Both the position numbers and the translations under genes were made by a program. Below, piece by piece: positions 36,538 through 46,820 of a stretch of DNA of 64,000 nucleotides (the first letter of the stretch is position 1; every line of letters starts with the position of its first letter). The notes below the pieces were generated by a model, which did no database searches, was not told where the DNA came from, and saw only the letters and a program-made list of their open reading frames with translations. Source of the DNA: Seiridium cupressi (Eukaryota; Ascomycota; Sordariomycetes; Amphisphaeriales; Sporocadaceae); contig JARVKI010000081.1 in NCBI GenBank assembly GCA_036674765.1, positions 62,001-126,000 of the forward strand, read 5' to 3'.

Positions 36538-37344
36538 ATGAAAATATACGCTCGAATACATCCCGCTCGGATCATTGTGATGCGATTCCTGAACTCACTA
36601 TTGTATTGCATGATAGGATCCCTCTGCGTGGCTAGCACGATCTGGGCGTTCCGAACCAGCTGGAGTGTAGATGGCAACCAATGGGCACTGACGTGGATCT
36701 CTCTTTGGCTCTTCGCCCACCTGAACTTTGAGGTCCTGGACGTATTTACCGTCTGGCTCCCCATTCCATATGTACCAATGGCCCTCATATCGTGGACGGT
36801 CATGAACGTGACCTCAATCCTACTGCCCCTTGAGCTCTCGCCTGACTTCTATCGGATCGGTTACATGTTCCCAGCACACGAGGTTTACGAGACATTACTG
36901 GATATCTGGTCTAGAGGCTGCAACCTGCACCTGCGATACTCGCTACCGATATTGTTCGCGTGGGAAATACTGGGGTTTATTCTCAGCGCGCTTGGAGTCC
37001 TTCGGAGGTCCCACTACGCGACGCTCGCAGAAGAGAAGCAGGAAAAGCAGTTCAACGAGCGGTTGAATGCAGCGATCGAGTTTGGAAGGCACAGGGACGA
37101 TGAGCACAAGGGTCAGATGGATAACGAGAGACAGAGGAATGAAACAAAACTGGGCGACGAGACGAAACTTCAAGACACACAACGGTTAGCCGTCATGATC
37201 AACAGAGAGGACTCAGACGAGAAGAAGTTACAGAGGACACTGTGGACATGCAATTTTGGTCCTTCTTTCGACATGCCTTTCGTTGTTGATGATAGCTCCT
37301 CGGTGGATTCGAGCATCCCGGAACGAAGAGAGAGTGTAGTCTAG
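36538..37344 (+). CDS. SNG1/DUF3533-like membrane protein, C-terminal fragment
   Basis: An open frame of 268 residues with hydrophobic segments at about 14-36, 48-68, 72-95 and 138-160. The order MRFLNSLLYCMIGSLCVAST, FEVLDVFTVWLPI, MNVTSILLPLELSPDFYRIG and PILFAWEILGFILSALGVL follows the second half of SNG1/DUF3533 proteins. Those are plasma-membrane proteins linked to nitrosoguanidine resistance and lipid asymmetry in yeast. The family's N-terminal TM segment and large extracytoplasmic domain are absent. The homology starts within about 30 bases of the opposite-facing DUF2786-like remnant. The C-terminal tail is charged (EEKQEKQFNERLNAAIEFG). Whether the fragment is expressed is unknown. 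Confidence 0.68.
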   Translation: MKIYARIHPARIIVMRFLNSLLYCMIGSLCVASTIWAFRTSWSVDGNQWALTWISLWLFAHLNFEVLDVFTVWLPIPYVPMALISWTVMNVTSILLPLELSPDFYRIGYMFPAHEVYETLLDIWSRGCNLHLRYSLPILFAWEILGFILSALGVLRRSHYATLAEEKQEKQFNERLNAAIEFGRHRDDEHKGQMDNERQRNETKLGDETKLQDTQRLAVMINREDSDEKKLQRTLWTCNFGPSFDMPFVVDDSSSVDSSIPERRESVV

Positions 37345-37684
37345 CACTGGAATTAGCATGGGGCCTAACCATCGGGGATGAAAACGTTGTTGGACGGTGT
37401 AATTAGGTATGACCATGTATTGAAAGTCGGAAGTGATTCAACGGATTGTCTACGGTGAAATTATAACGGTAACGGCGCATGTTGGACCAAAGCATAAGCG
37501 CCCTTATACAGTGGAGTTCCAGCATAGTAGCTGCCCTCTTCCTCAACACGTATTGTTGCTGGTTGAAATTATGCTGTTCACAGGTGGCCACGTCACACGC
37601 AGGCCTCCCTATGTCCCTGACGGGTCATCAAGCTGAGAGTAAATACTGGGAGATGTCCAGATAGCTAGTGACATTCACCATAGG
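37345..37684. other. Short intergenic stretch
   Basis: The convergent 3' ends of the SNG1-like fragment and the first cupin face each other here. No gene seen. Confidence 0.55.
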
Positions 37685-38146
37685 CTACTTTGACTCCGTC
37701 GGCCCCTTTGGTTCCCAGCCTGGCTTGGCCATCTCAAAGCCACTAAACTCAAACGCGGGCGCTACCGAGCAGCCCACTAGCGTCCAATCCCCAAGGCTCT
37801 GCGCATGCTGCCACTCCCCTCGCTGCACGACAATCTGCGGCCTCTCTCCCTTCACGAAGTCGGTACCGAGAACAAGGTCGCGGACGGGCTTGCCGTCGTC
37901 CCAGGATAACGAGAGCTGTAGCGGTGCGCCTGCGTAGTAGTGCCAGACTTCGACGGCGTCGTGCACGCGGTGCCAGTGCGACACGCCGGACTCGCCTTCC
38001 AGGAGATAGTAGATGCAAGTGCTCGACGAGCGACCGTCGGAGGAGGCCTTTGGGTCACGGAATGTCTCGATGTAGTACCCTTTCTCTGGGTGTGGTGTGA
38101 GGTTGAGGGCTGCAATCACGTCCTTGGCCGTGCGTGAAGCCGTCAT
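37685..38146 (-). CDS. DUF985 (cupin_5) family protein, cytosolic form
   Basis: A single exon of 153 residues from the ATG at 38144-38146; the frame upstream has only a GTG. The small RmlC-like cupin shows the family elements: PHPEKGYYIETFRDP, STCIYYLLEGESGVSHWHRV, EVWHYYAGAPLQLSLS, WQHAQSLGDWTLVGCSVAP and FEFSGFEMAKPGWEP. The conserved SHWHRV, HYYAG and WQHAQ motifs line the cupin pocket and would bind a metal or sugar nucleotide. The biochemical role of DUF985 proteins is unsettled. No signal peptide. A secreted paralogue lies 2.1 kb away on the same strand. Confidence 0.92.
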   Translation of the reverse strand: MTASRTAKDVIAALNLTPHPEKGYYIETFRDPKASSDGRSSSTCIYYLLEGESGVSHWHRVHDAVEVWHYYAGAPLQLSLSWDDGKPVRDLVLGTDFVKGERPQIVVQRGEWQHAQSLGDWTLVGCSVAPAFEFSGFEMAKPGWEPKGPTESK

Positions 38147-39007
38147 TGTGCCTCGCGGGTGGTGCAGGCTGGTCTTTGGGTGAATGGTGATTCTGGCGGT
38201 GGGTGCCTCCGAGTCGAATGATATTACAATGAAACAATCAGATAGAGGCACAGTCTGCTGTTAGTTGGTACGTAGAAGAACTTTTCCTCGTTTGCAGCGG
38301 TTGTTTTCCTTGCTGACAGTGTGGTCGTCGGCTCGTGGGAGACTGCGCGGGGCAGTTCGGTGGGGAAGCACAGCCTCAAGCACCCCCAGGCAGACCCAGA
38401 TATCATATTAGAAACGCGCAAGGCTTTGGGAGCTCAAGCTGGAAGGCTGGAACTGCTATTCCCGTCGAAAGGACCAATGTACCTAGGTATGGCGTCCATG
38501 CGGCCTGCAGCTGACTGCCGCCTCTCGAAAAGGAATACCTTGCGTGGCATAAGCAACATGCATGGAGCAGCCAATAACTCGCAATCTTGCAAATTTGAAC
38601 CTCGCAGCTTGGTATGCAATGCTGACCGCGAGCCGGGCTGCGGACTAGGGACTACAATCAGAGTTTGGGCGGCAAGGAAGATCAGCGAGCAATTCGCTTC
38701 TTGATTCGGCCCTCTTCATCCATACCGCCGCCCGATTTAGCTACGTACACACACAACACGGATGTGCTAGAACTCAGCCCCAGGAACACCGCGAGCCTGC
38801 AAGGACACCCAAGCCCCCGTGTGTGCGACTGCCGTGTCTCACACCACAAGGCTGTCCAGCTCAGTCCTACCGAAAGGACCATGCGACGTCAATCCGCGTA
38901 GAAATAGGTGCGCAGGCGCACCTGCATACCAGGTCTTTCAGCTTTTGAATCTCCCCTTCCGTCTCTTCCCAGGCACGAAGAGATGCGCCACTTCTAGAGC
39001 GGAAGAG
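38147..39007. other. Intergenic between divergent cupin and DUF7703-like gene
   Basis: About 860 bases that must hold both divergent promoters. ORFs found here are short and overlap on both strands; none has motifs. Confidence 0.55.
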
Positions 39008-40089
39008 ATGGACGACGTCAAGCATAACTTGCCCATGTCCATGACGATGGCCGCCTTTGCGGGCATCTCGTGGTACATCGGGGTTGAGATCAATATATCC
39101 CTGTTTCTGCTCTTCAAGCGACGCCGGGGACTGTAATTCTGGTCATGTGCCTTGTCCTCCTGGGGCGTGGTTCTGCAGCCTCTTTTCATTATACTTGCTG
39201 ACTTTGGCGTATGGAAAGATTTGCTACCATCCATTACCATGATCTATCTCACATGTCTGATCATGGTGGTTCCTCAAGGCTGGGTTCTGTATTCGCGACT
39301 ACACTTGCTCATGCACAAGGCGGAAATACTGAGGGGTATCAAATTTGTCCTCATATTTAACTCGATTGTATTCTCGGGTCCTACCATGGTGATCGGTGTG
39401 TTAGCTGTAAGCGCGCCCACAAAGCGGTGAAATCCGGACTGTCCCTGACGCGCCCTAACTCCCTGCAGCAAGCTGCCACGTTCAACTCAAGTCTCATCTC
39501 AGTCAACCGTGTCTGGGACCGTCTGCAGCTTGTAGTATTCTTGGCTCAGGAGACCACCCTGAGCATCCTATACATATATCAGACCCACAAATATTTGCGC
39601 GACTGTTCGCCGCTCATCGAGCGTTCCGTGCCCTCTACCGTTCAAGAGGGCCATCGATGCCAGACAAAAGAACAGAAAAGTGTACTCAATCATCTGGTAT
39701 ACACCAATCTTCTCGTCATCGCTCTTGACATTACGCTCCTCGGCATCCAATGCGCCAACTTCTTCTATCTGCAGGGCGCCTTCAAACCATGTGTCTACGG
39801 CATCAAGCTCAAGGTGGAATTCGCCATCCTTAATCGTCTAATAAATAGCGTACAGAGGCGGGCTAATGGAGAACTACATGTCAACAGTGGTTATGAGAGT
39901 CGCGCTGCATCCTGGGCTGTGAGCCCGGGAGACACCGCGGATCGGCCTACAAGATATAACGGTTTCTGGCACAAGCCATCCGGTGTGATCTCCGGCCACG
40001 GAAGAGACGGGATACAGCTAGAACATACGAAGGGCGTGCATGCCTTTAGGTCGAAGAGTAGAGAGAGCCAACACGCTATGCGGGTTTGA
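39008..40089 (+). pseudogene. DUF7703-like seven-TM membrane protein with in-frame stop
   Basis: Exons 39008-39406 and 39469-40089 (62-nt intron) give 340 codons. The only interruption is TAA at 39134-39136, where relatives have Tyr in RRRGL-Y-FWSC. Before the stop is TM1 (MTMAAFAGISWYIGVEINIS). After it come GVVLQPLFIILADFGVWKD, MIYLTCLIMVVPQGWVLYSR, GIKFVLIFNSIVFSGPTMVI, NRVWDRLQLVVFLAQETTLS and VYTNLLVIALDITLLGIQCA. Next is FKPCVYGIKLKVEFAILNRL, then a hydrophilic tail. This is the fungal integral-membrane DUF7703 pattern; function unknown. A one-base change would explain the stop. Skipping it as an intron would remove a conserved membrane segment, so I prefer a nonsense mutation or sequence error. 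Confidence 0.72.
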
Positions 40090-40245
40090 GAGTTTGCGAT
40101 TATAAGTCCTCCCAAGGTTGAACTACACCGAGCTTGCAGATGGGGATACTTCGAATGCATGTGAACGGTCAGAAAAAAATAGAACTCGTGACATCAATTC
40201 ATGCTGAAACGACATTAAATCTGCTAGTAAACCCATCCCGACACC

Positions 40246-40846
40246 TCAGCGAGCCGTGGTTGAGTTGCAAGCGCCCGCAGGCTCCCAGCCCGGATCTGCG
40301 AGCTCCACTCCGCTTACAATGAAGCCTGGTGTAACTAGAGTGCCATCGTTAGTCATTGAACTCTACTTAGGCAATGGAATATGTGATGTATCTCTAACCC
40401 GTAGTTCCCACTAACGTCCATCGCCCTAGCGAATGCGCACTCTGCCACGTGCCAGTGGGGATAACGACTTGTGGACTCTGGCCGCTGAAGATGTCCGGAC
40501 CCAAGATGTGCTTAATGACGGGCGCGCCGTTATCGTGTGACAGCGAAAGCGTGAGCGGCGCACCGGCGTAGAAGTGCCATACCTCGGTAGCGTCAAGGCG
40601 GTGCCAGATGGAACGTCCTGCGGAGCCCTCGAGCATGTAGTATATGGCAGTGCTCACAGAGCGGTTCGCGACTGTGGCCGGGTCCTGAAACGTTTGGATG
40701 TAGTAGCCCTTCTCATCATTGGGCACAAGTTGAAGTTGGTCAACTATCTCTTGTGCGCTGCGTTGGCTGACTGAAGTCGCTGCCAGGATCAAGATTGGTA
40801 GTGTGAGCAGTGCTGCTCGTACTGCATTCCAGTGGTGGAGGATCAT
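40246..40846 (-). CDS. DUF985 (cupin_5) family protein, secreted form
   Basis: Exons 40399-40846 and 40246-40334 (64-nt intron with a gactaac branch site) give 178 residues. The N-terminus is a signal peptide or anchor (AALLTLPILILAATSVSQ). The cupin then matches the neighbour at 37685: DEKGYYIQTFQDP, STAIYYMLEGSAGRSIWHRL, EVWHFYAGAPLTLSLSHDNG, WQSAHSLGRWTLVGTTVTPG and ELADPGWEP. The cytosolic paralogue has SHWHRV where this has SIWHRL. The two genes differ in having a signal sequence and in intron content, so the duplication is not recent. An extracytoplasmic role in binding or modifying a sugar or metabolite is possible; nothing firmer can be said. Confidence 0.9.
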
Positions 40847-41472
40847 AATGGCGATCGTCGATGGAGGGACAAGATGAGTTCTCGTCAAAGGAAAGCTCCG
40901 AGCTTGAGCTCAAGAAAGTGGTTGAAAGCCGAGCCACCCGAGTTGACTGGTAGGTGTATGATGTCGCCAGGAAATTGGCAGAAACACTTGGGTTACTTAT
41001 AGATGAGCTCCTTCCAGTCCAGCCCTAGCTGAGGCCTATGTCCAACGAAGCCAATGACTGGAGCCGGTCCTGGGTATTTCTCCAAAGTATAGCCGTGTAG
41101 TCAGTTAGTGCTTAGAATCTGACGCTTTAGTCGGCGGCTAGATGGTGACCGCCATGGTGAAATCTGCGCTTTTCAATCTGTCGACCGGGAAGAGCGTTCC
41201 TCCGACACATGCATGTAAGCGACGTTTCTCGGCGAACATAGGTAAGTTCGACCGACACGGTGCTCTCCAACAAGGTCGTGGGAGGTGCCTGACTCAACCC
41301 AAATTCCCAATTTTACAAGGGACATGGAAAATTTGACACTGGTCAGACTTTCAAACGACTTCTGCGTGGCTTGATGGAAAATTCAATCTATTCGTACTCG
41401 CAAATTTTACAGCCCGAGCCAGCAAAGTTTCTATCAAACAGCGCAAGTGTCCTTGAACCCATGGTACTTTCT
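40847..41472. other. Intergenic, no gene seen
   Basis: This holds the promoter side of the secreted cupin and the 3' side of the rhodopsin-fold gene. Only short ORFs without motifs. Confidence 0.55.
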
Positions 41473-42781
41473 CTACGCCATAGATGTCCGATGTTCGTTC
41501 GATTGCCGATCTGGCAGCGACTCGGGGCCGCATAGACTTTCGCTCGTGACGTTATGCGCAGCTGAGAAAGGGTCAGTGTCCTCTTCATTACTGGCCCTTG
41601 TGCTGAGGATAGACATGCGCCATGAGGATTTAACGCGCTGCGAAGGCCGACTACTAGCCAAAGGGTCCTCGGAAGATGGTTTGGACATCCTAGAGAACAG
41701 CTCTCTTCGCCGAATTGCCGTCCAGACTGGACGGAGTGTCGGTAGACAGGCTATATATTGTAAGCACGAGAACAATGGTGTCTCAGTCCAATCAAGGTTG
41801 CAACGTACCGGATATTACGGCGAAACCGGCTTCAGTCGCGGCCCATATAGCTTGGTTGATCAGGTTCCAGGTCATATCAGCATCAGTCTTCTCTGTAGCT
41901 ACAGCCACAAGCCGCATGATTGAAGCTATACAAACACTGTACTAGTCAGTTTCATTCCAGATACTGTCCACTTGTTGTTTTCCATGAGAGATCGCTTACA
42001 ATCCACCCAAAAGAAAAATGGATGCAATGGCCCTCTTCTGACTTTTCGACACATGAAGGTTTCTTATATACGGTATCGGTAACATGAGAATGGCGACGTC
42101 AATGAGTATGTTGGGAATCGAGATAGCGAAAAGGAAATTCTGGCTATCGATATTACAGGAGGCATCGATAGTTTTATCCCAATAGCCCTGTGTTGGAATG
42201 CATTGCAGCAATGTTAGGAGGAACTTTCAACTGTCAGTATAATCTCCTGATCTCGTGCATCCGTCGAGACATACCACTGCAATGCCCCACATGAACACCG
42301 CGCTGGCCACAATGACGATGGGCAGTTTGATGCTGGTCTTGTTGAAGATGCGCCAGTACAATGCTAAAATCGAGAACTTCACGAATACGATGACGCCAGT
42401 ATATGTCAACTCGCAAGTGAACAGCGCGATGGCCAAGTCCACCTTGACATTAGGTCCGAAGGTCTGAACATGTCTACCCAAGCCTCGAGGTATCCCTTTC
42501 CGAGTCAGCAAGTATGTAGCCTAGCGGAGCCGAGGCAGCTTACACCAAAGAAGGGTGGCAGATAGACCAATAGCACACGCCTAGATGATGCGTCAGGGAC
42601 GTCGACGCCGGGAAATCAAGGGTCTTACGAGTCCAACGAGAATCAGCCAGTCGTCTATCCAGAATCCCGCTCTCTGGGACCATCGGCACCAGAAACGCAA
42701 GACAACGCATAGTAAGGCGGCGATACACGGAATAGTGGAAGATGCATAGAGATCTGGCTGTTTGTTGTCTGACAGGTCCAT
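41473..42781 (-). CDS. PTH11-like seven-TM protein (fungal rhodopsin-fold domain)
   Basis: Six exons (42629-42781, 42544-42580, 42275-42495, 42000-42223, 41809-41936, 41473-41750) close exactly to 346 residues. Family landmarks are GFWIDDWLILVGLACAIGLS, IPRGLGRHVQTFG, FVKFSILALYWRIFNKTSIK, LQCIPTQGYWDKTIDASC, DVAILMLPIPYIRNLHVSKS, GFVCIASIMRL and SACLPTLRPVW. These define the fungal plasma-membrane family related to PTH11, which senses surface or chemical cues. The cytosolic tail after TM7 is Ser/Glu-rich. No CFEM domain precedes the membrane part. The fifth exon needs the acceptor at 41937; the nearby alternative gives a stop. The ligand is unknown. Confidence 0.9.
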
Positions 42782-44304
42782 GTTGCATATGAGAGGAGAT
42801 CCCGTGGGACTTGATGACGAGTAATGTCGACGCTGCCGATCTTGGCTAATATGATGAGTTAAGATATTCGAGGGATGGAAAAGCCCATGCCTACTGGCAG
42901 AAGACAAGATACCCCGGACGGGGGTGAGCCGCCGACTATAAACCACGATGCCCGTCACGTCACCTCAGGGTCATTTGATGCATGGTTGATCGCATGTATG
43001 TCTTGCAGCTCCGAGATTGGAGCCGCAGGGAGACTCATATCCCTCCTCAGAACTTATTTGTTCGTTGTGTGCGCGAAAGGTCTCTCATTGGTCGCGACAT
43101 ATGAGACGTCAAAAATTGAGAATGTCAGTATGATACCGTGTCTTGGCTGATCCTGCTCATTCGCTTAGGGGTATAAGCAAGTACAGCGGGTGAAATGTGG
43201 GTATCGCGGTACGTTAGCCGCACTACGATAGAGATGCATCAATAGCGCCTCGACGATCTCATAATGAATTGCTCTCAAAGTTCTTGTTACTTTAGTTGAC
43301 AGCTTTTAAACTCGTGGACTGGTATACTCGTTTCGTCTTCAATATGATGACTTACCTGCTTCGTCTCTCGCTGGACAGCACGCAGATAGATGCTGGCCAA
43401 CTAAGCCTGAGTGTCGACATGGCATTGACAGTCGTAAATTGACATTCCCATTCGCGCGTTAATGCACGGAGTTTCTTTCCATCCGAGACATGGCAGAGAA
43501 AAGCAGATCTCGAACGGCCAGTTCACAAGCCTTCTAACCTTAATTAATGTAGCGCGCTCGCTACATACCAACCATATTTCAGATAAGCGCAATCTCACGT
43601 TTGACCCATTCACATTTCTGGGGTCTCCGTGTGCGTGGCTCAGATGAAATTAACCATGCGCGTACAAATCATTGACAGGAAATCATATTGCTGAGAGGTG
43701 AAAAGCCAATTGGGACATGAACAATCACCACCCAACCGCCCCGTCCAGGGACTATTGGGCCGGGAAGGAGGCCAACAGCAGCACCCAAAGCCTCAAGGTT
43801 TAGTGGCCGCCTCCCTGGCCAGCCCGTGCCCTAAGCGAAGAAAATAGGGAGCGCGTAGCCCTTCAGATTGCTTTTGATATCTGCGATGAACCCAATCCGA
43901 TCTTCCATCCTGCTTCAGGAATTCTGGCATGTATCCGAGTCTCAGATATTTCCTAGTCCGGGCAGCCACGCATGAGAATGGGCGTAGACAAAATCGAACG
44001 CCCTAAGGGATGCTATATCATCTCGCATTCCGCTCGTAAAGGCTCACATATGAGGTGTTAAGCTTACGCATCCGTCGGCAAACCCAACCTCTTCTGTTGT
44101 TGTTGTTTGCCGCGGCAGTTCCGAGCTCTAATTGACGTGTCTTGGACGCCCGGTCTGAGATTTTCATCGCAAAAGCAATCCACGTCGATGACTTTCTTTT
44201 CAGTTCAACTCGCAGTTATGGAGGGAGCCCCGTGCTGAACTCTCGACATCTCGCAGTTGTTTGTCTCCATACGTTACAGACATGACCAGTCCAGCAACAG
44301 GAAT
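42782..44304. other. Intergenic between divergent receptor and hydrolase
   Basis: About 1.5 kb with no supported gene. A GC-rich patch lies at 43,720-43,860. It must contain both divergent promoters. Confidence 0.55.
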
Positions 44305-45259
44305 ATGACTTCTCACAGCCTTCCGGCTATTATCCTTGTCCCCGGTGCCTTCGGCGACCCGGCCGGATTCGACAAGCTCGCCCAGCACCTCATAAAAGCT
44401 GGCTTCTCAACCTATCCTGGGCCTTATCCCAGCCACGACCCAGTCGACCCGAGTGTAGCGACATGTGAGAGAGACATCGCGTCCCTCCGTAACAACTATC
44501 TTCTCCCACTCCTGGATAAAGAACAGAAAGATGTCGTTGTCATAGCCCACTCCTATGGCGGAATAGTGGCTGGAGGTGCAGCCAAAGGCCTTGGGAAGTC
44601 GACCCGGCGTCAAGCACGGGGGAAGGCCACTGGGGTCATTGGCCTCGTTTACATAGCAGGCAACATCACGTCTGAAGGCGAATCTCTGCTCCAAGTCATA
44701 GGTGGCGCATATCCACCGTTCATCAAGAGGCACAAGGTATGGTCGATCGTTTCCGCTTGGCAGATCATGCGTTGACAAATGACAGCCGCTCAGTGGTGTC
44801 GCACTGATTGAGCCTGCACAAGAAATTCTGTATAATGATGTGGATCCAGAATGGGCGCAGGAGTTGGGGGAGCGCATGAAGCCCCACGCAATGCTGGCAT
44901 TCGAGACCCCCGCTACAGCGCCGGCCTGGGCAGATACGGCCTTCGATGGCAGACGAGCATACGTGCGTACGTCGGACGACTGCTGCAATCCTCCATTCCT
45001 GCAGGATGCCTGGATCCAAAAGACCAAGGTCAAGTGGAATGTGGTTGACTTCAAATCAGGCCACATGCCCTTTGAGAGCCGGCCCGATGCCTTGTCGGAG
45101 CAAATCGTGAGCTTTGTTGACGGCTTTCAGGCCCTGGAGAAGTCTCCCGAAGAGATAGGCTCGGGCGAAAGGCTCAGGTCAGAATGGGATCGATTTTATC
45201 TGCAATTGTTATTTGCCACTGTATTGATTTTCTCCTTCTGCTGGTTGTACTGGATCTGA
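44305..45259 (+). CDS. Alpha/beta hydrolase with hydrophobic C-terminal tail
   Basis: Exons 44305-44736 and 44786-45259 (49-nt intron) give 301 residues. The fold begins LPAIILVPGAFGDPAGFDKL, with the oxyanion-hole segment, then VVVIAHSYGGIVAGGAAKGL with the nucleophile Ser. The acid/His side ends KWNVVDFKSGHMPFESRPD with the expected catalytic His. It is of the AB_hydrolase_6 type common in fungi (esterase-like, substrate unknown). The protein then runs about 55 residues further and finishes with LQLLFATVLIFSFCWLYWI, a strongly hydrophobic end. This could tail-anchor the enzyme in the ER or another membrane, which is unusual for the family. It converges on the UMTA methyltransferase. Confidence 0.9.
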
Positions 45260-45564
45260 ACGCGAAATAGCGGGCTGAAGGACGAATCAAGATAGACGTG
45301 TACTAATAAAAGAGACAGGAATCTCGTTCATTCGTTTGCTCAGCCGAGGACTCCCTTTCGTTGAAACAAGATCTGGTCAGTGATTGATGCTCTCAGTCTT
45401 TGGTCCCGTTGCATGCATGCATACACCATTGATACCGCTGATATTGAGTGTCAATCTACGTAGCATCCCCCAACAGCTCGTGGGGTGAAGGTATGGTACA
45501 GACTGGCGACTGACAAGGAATCCAGGCGACTCACTCGCAGGCAATCTTGTTCATCGCACGATAA
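45260..45564. other. Convergent intergenic stretch
   Basis: The 3' ends of the hydrolase and methyltransferase face each other here. No gene seen. Confidence 0.55.
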
Positions 45565-46820
45565 TCATAGCTTTCTCGCAACCCATACTAGTTTCGGAAT
45601 CATGATTGCAGCACCCAGCCTAGCTTCCGTCATTGCCCTCTGCTCCAACTCGTTCGAGGTCTCTGGTGTCTTCAGCACGTTATCGGCGAACTCCTTCCAC
45701 GTGGTCATGTACCTGTGTTTACGCTTAGCTACGTCTTGGCAGAAGTGTACCAGAGACCGAAATAGAGGGAGTTGTAATAAGGATTGTGGGAGGCTCACAG
45801 ATCGCTCCAGAAGCTAGCCATACCCAGAGGATACTCATATGTATAGAGTTGCGATTCCGTGTAACCGTTCTCGTCCAGAATGTGTGTCAGTTGATATTTC
45901 CATCTTGATTGACCCGGTCAGTATTCTTCCCATCGAGAACATGCAATCGACGGTACTGACGTATCATGCCCCCTGACTTGGGAGAACAGCCGGTCTAGGT
46001 TCCTGGCTGACACGCCAGGAACGGTCTTGATCGAGCATCCAATGGTGTCAACCTCATCCCACTGGAGGTATCCTCCTGGTTCTGCTCAAGAGTGGTAAGC
46101 TTCCCATCCAGATCCGGCATGTATAAGATGATATTCACTTAGTAGTTTCGACAGATTGGCCAAAATTGGTCGGGGATCATCATTCCTAACCACGACAGTA
46201 ACGAGCTTTACGTGTACGACATCGAAGTAGCCTATAAAGCGTGGATCAGGCTCTTCGAAGATGTTCCACGTATGCATGTGTATGTTCGCCGGCCGCCATG
46301 GTTTAGGGCCAATTTGGTCCAGACTGATGTCGAATCCGTGCAGCTCGACCGACATGGGCTTATGGCGAGCATAGTCGTGCAGCCATATACTGCATAACGT
46401 TAGTCACCGCTCCTTGAACAGAGTTTCCTGTTGATCATACCCATTTCCTGTGGCGATGTCGGCTAATTTCAAGTCGGATGCTCGAGCAGGAATATCTGGG
46501 TGGAGGAGGTATCCAAGCAAGTCTTTCCAGAGATAATGTTGTGCTGTGAGTCTGATGTGCCGTCAGTCTCCGTCAGTGTTGAGTCGTGGTTGATGCATTT
46601 ACCTAGCACTGGCATTGCAGGTTCGCATGAATGCATATGAATCCTGCCCTTTGATGTACGCACCATTCCACCCATAGTGTCCCCTCGATTCATTGATGCC
46701 GCTCGCAGTGTTGACGCTTGTCTTGTTGTGCTTATGTTCGCTCATCTGGCTGCTTGGCATCTCCGCATCGCAGTGACCGTGTTGCTCACTGGTGCTGCGC
46801 GTGTCATGGTGGATAGTCAT
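45565..46820 (-). CDS. UMTA/LaeA-like SAM-dependent methyltransferase
   Basis: Six exons (46603-46820, 46441-46551, 46139-46389, 45961-46081, 45799-45903, 45565-45712) join exactly to 317 residues. The UMTA core is clear: ASARLTAQHYLWKDLLGYLL, motif I ADIATGNGIWLHDYARHKP, ELHGFDISLDQIGPKPW, HMHTWNIFEEPDPRFIGYFD, VHVKLVTVVVRNDDPRPILA and LSKLLKPGGYLQWDEVDT. The C-terminal ATMTTWKEF-like region (YMTTWKEFADNVLKTPE) closes the fold. Small-molecule O-methylation is the usual role for these enzymes; many sit in secondary-metabolite clusters, while LaeA is a global regulator. The closest match here is the generic UMTA type. The start at 46818-46820 is the first ATG in frame; ATGs at 46760 and 46745 are alternatives. 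Confidence 0.92.

Noticed and set aside
36531..36803. Upstream extension of the DUF2786-like frame to an ATG at 36803
   Set aside because: It is the antisense of convincing SNG1-like coding sequence and lacks family features; probably open by chance.
38682..38901. Small ORFs between the cupin and the DUF7703-like gene
   Set aside because: Short, overlapping on both strands, no motifs; the region must serve as a divergent promoter.
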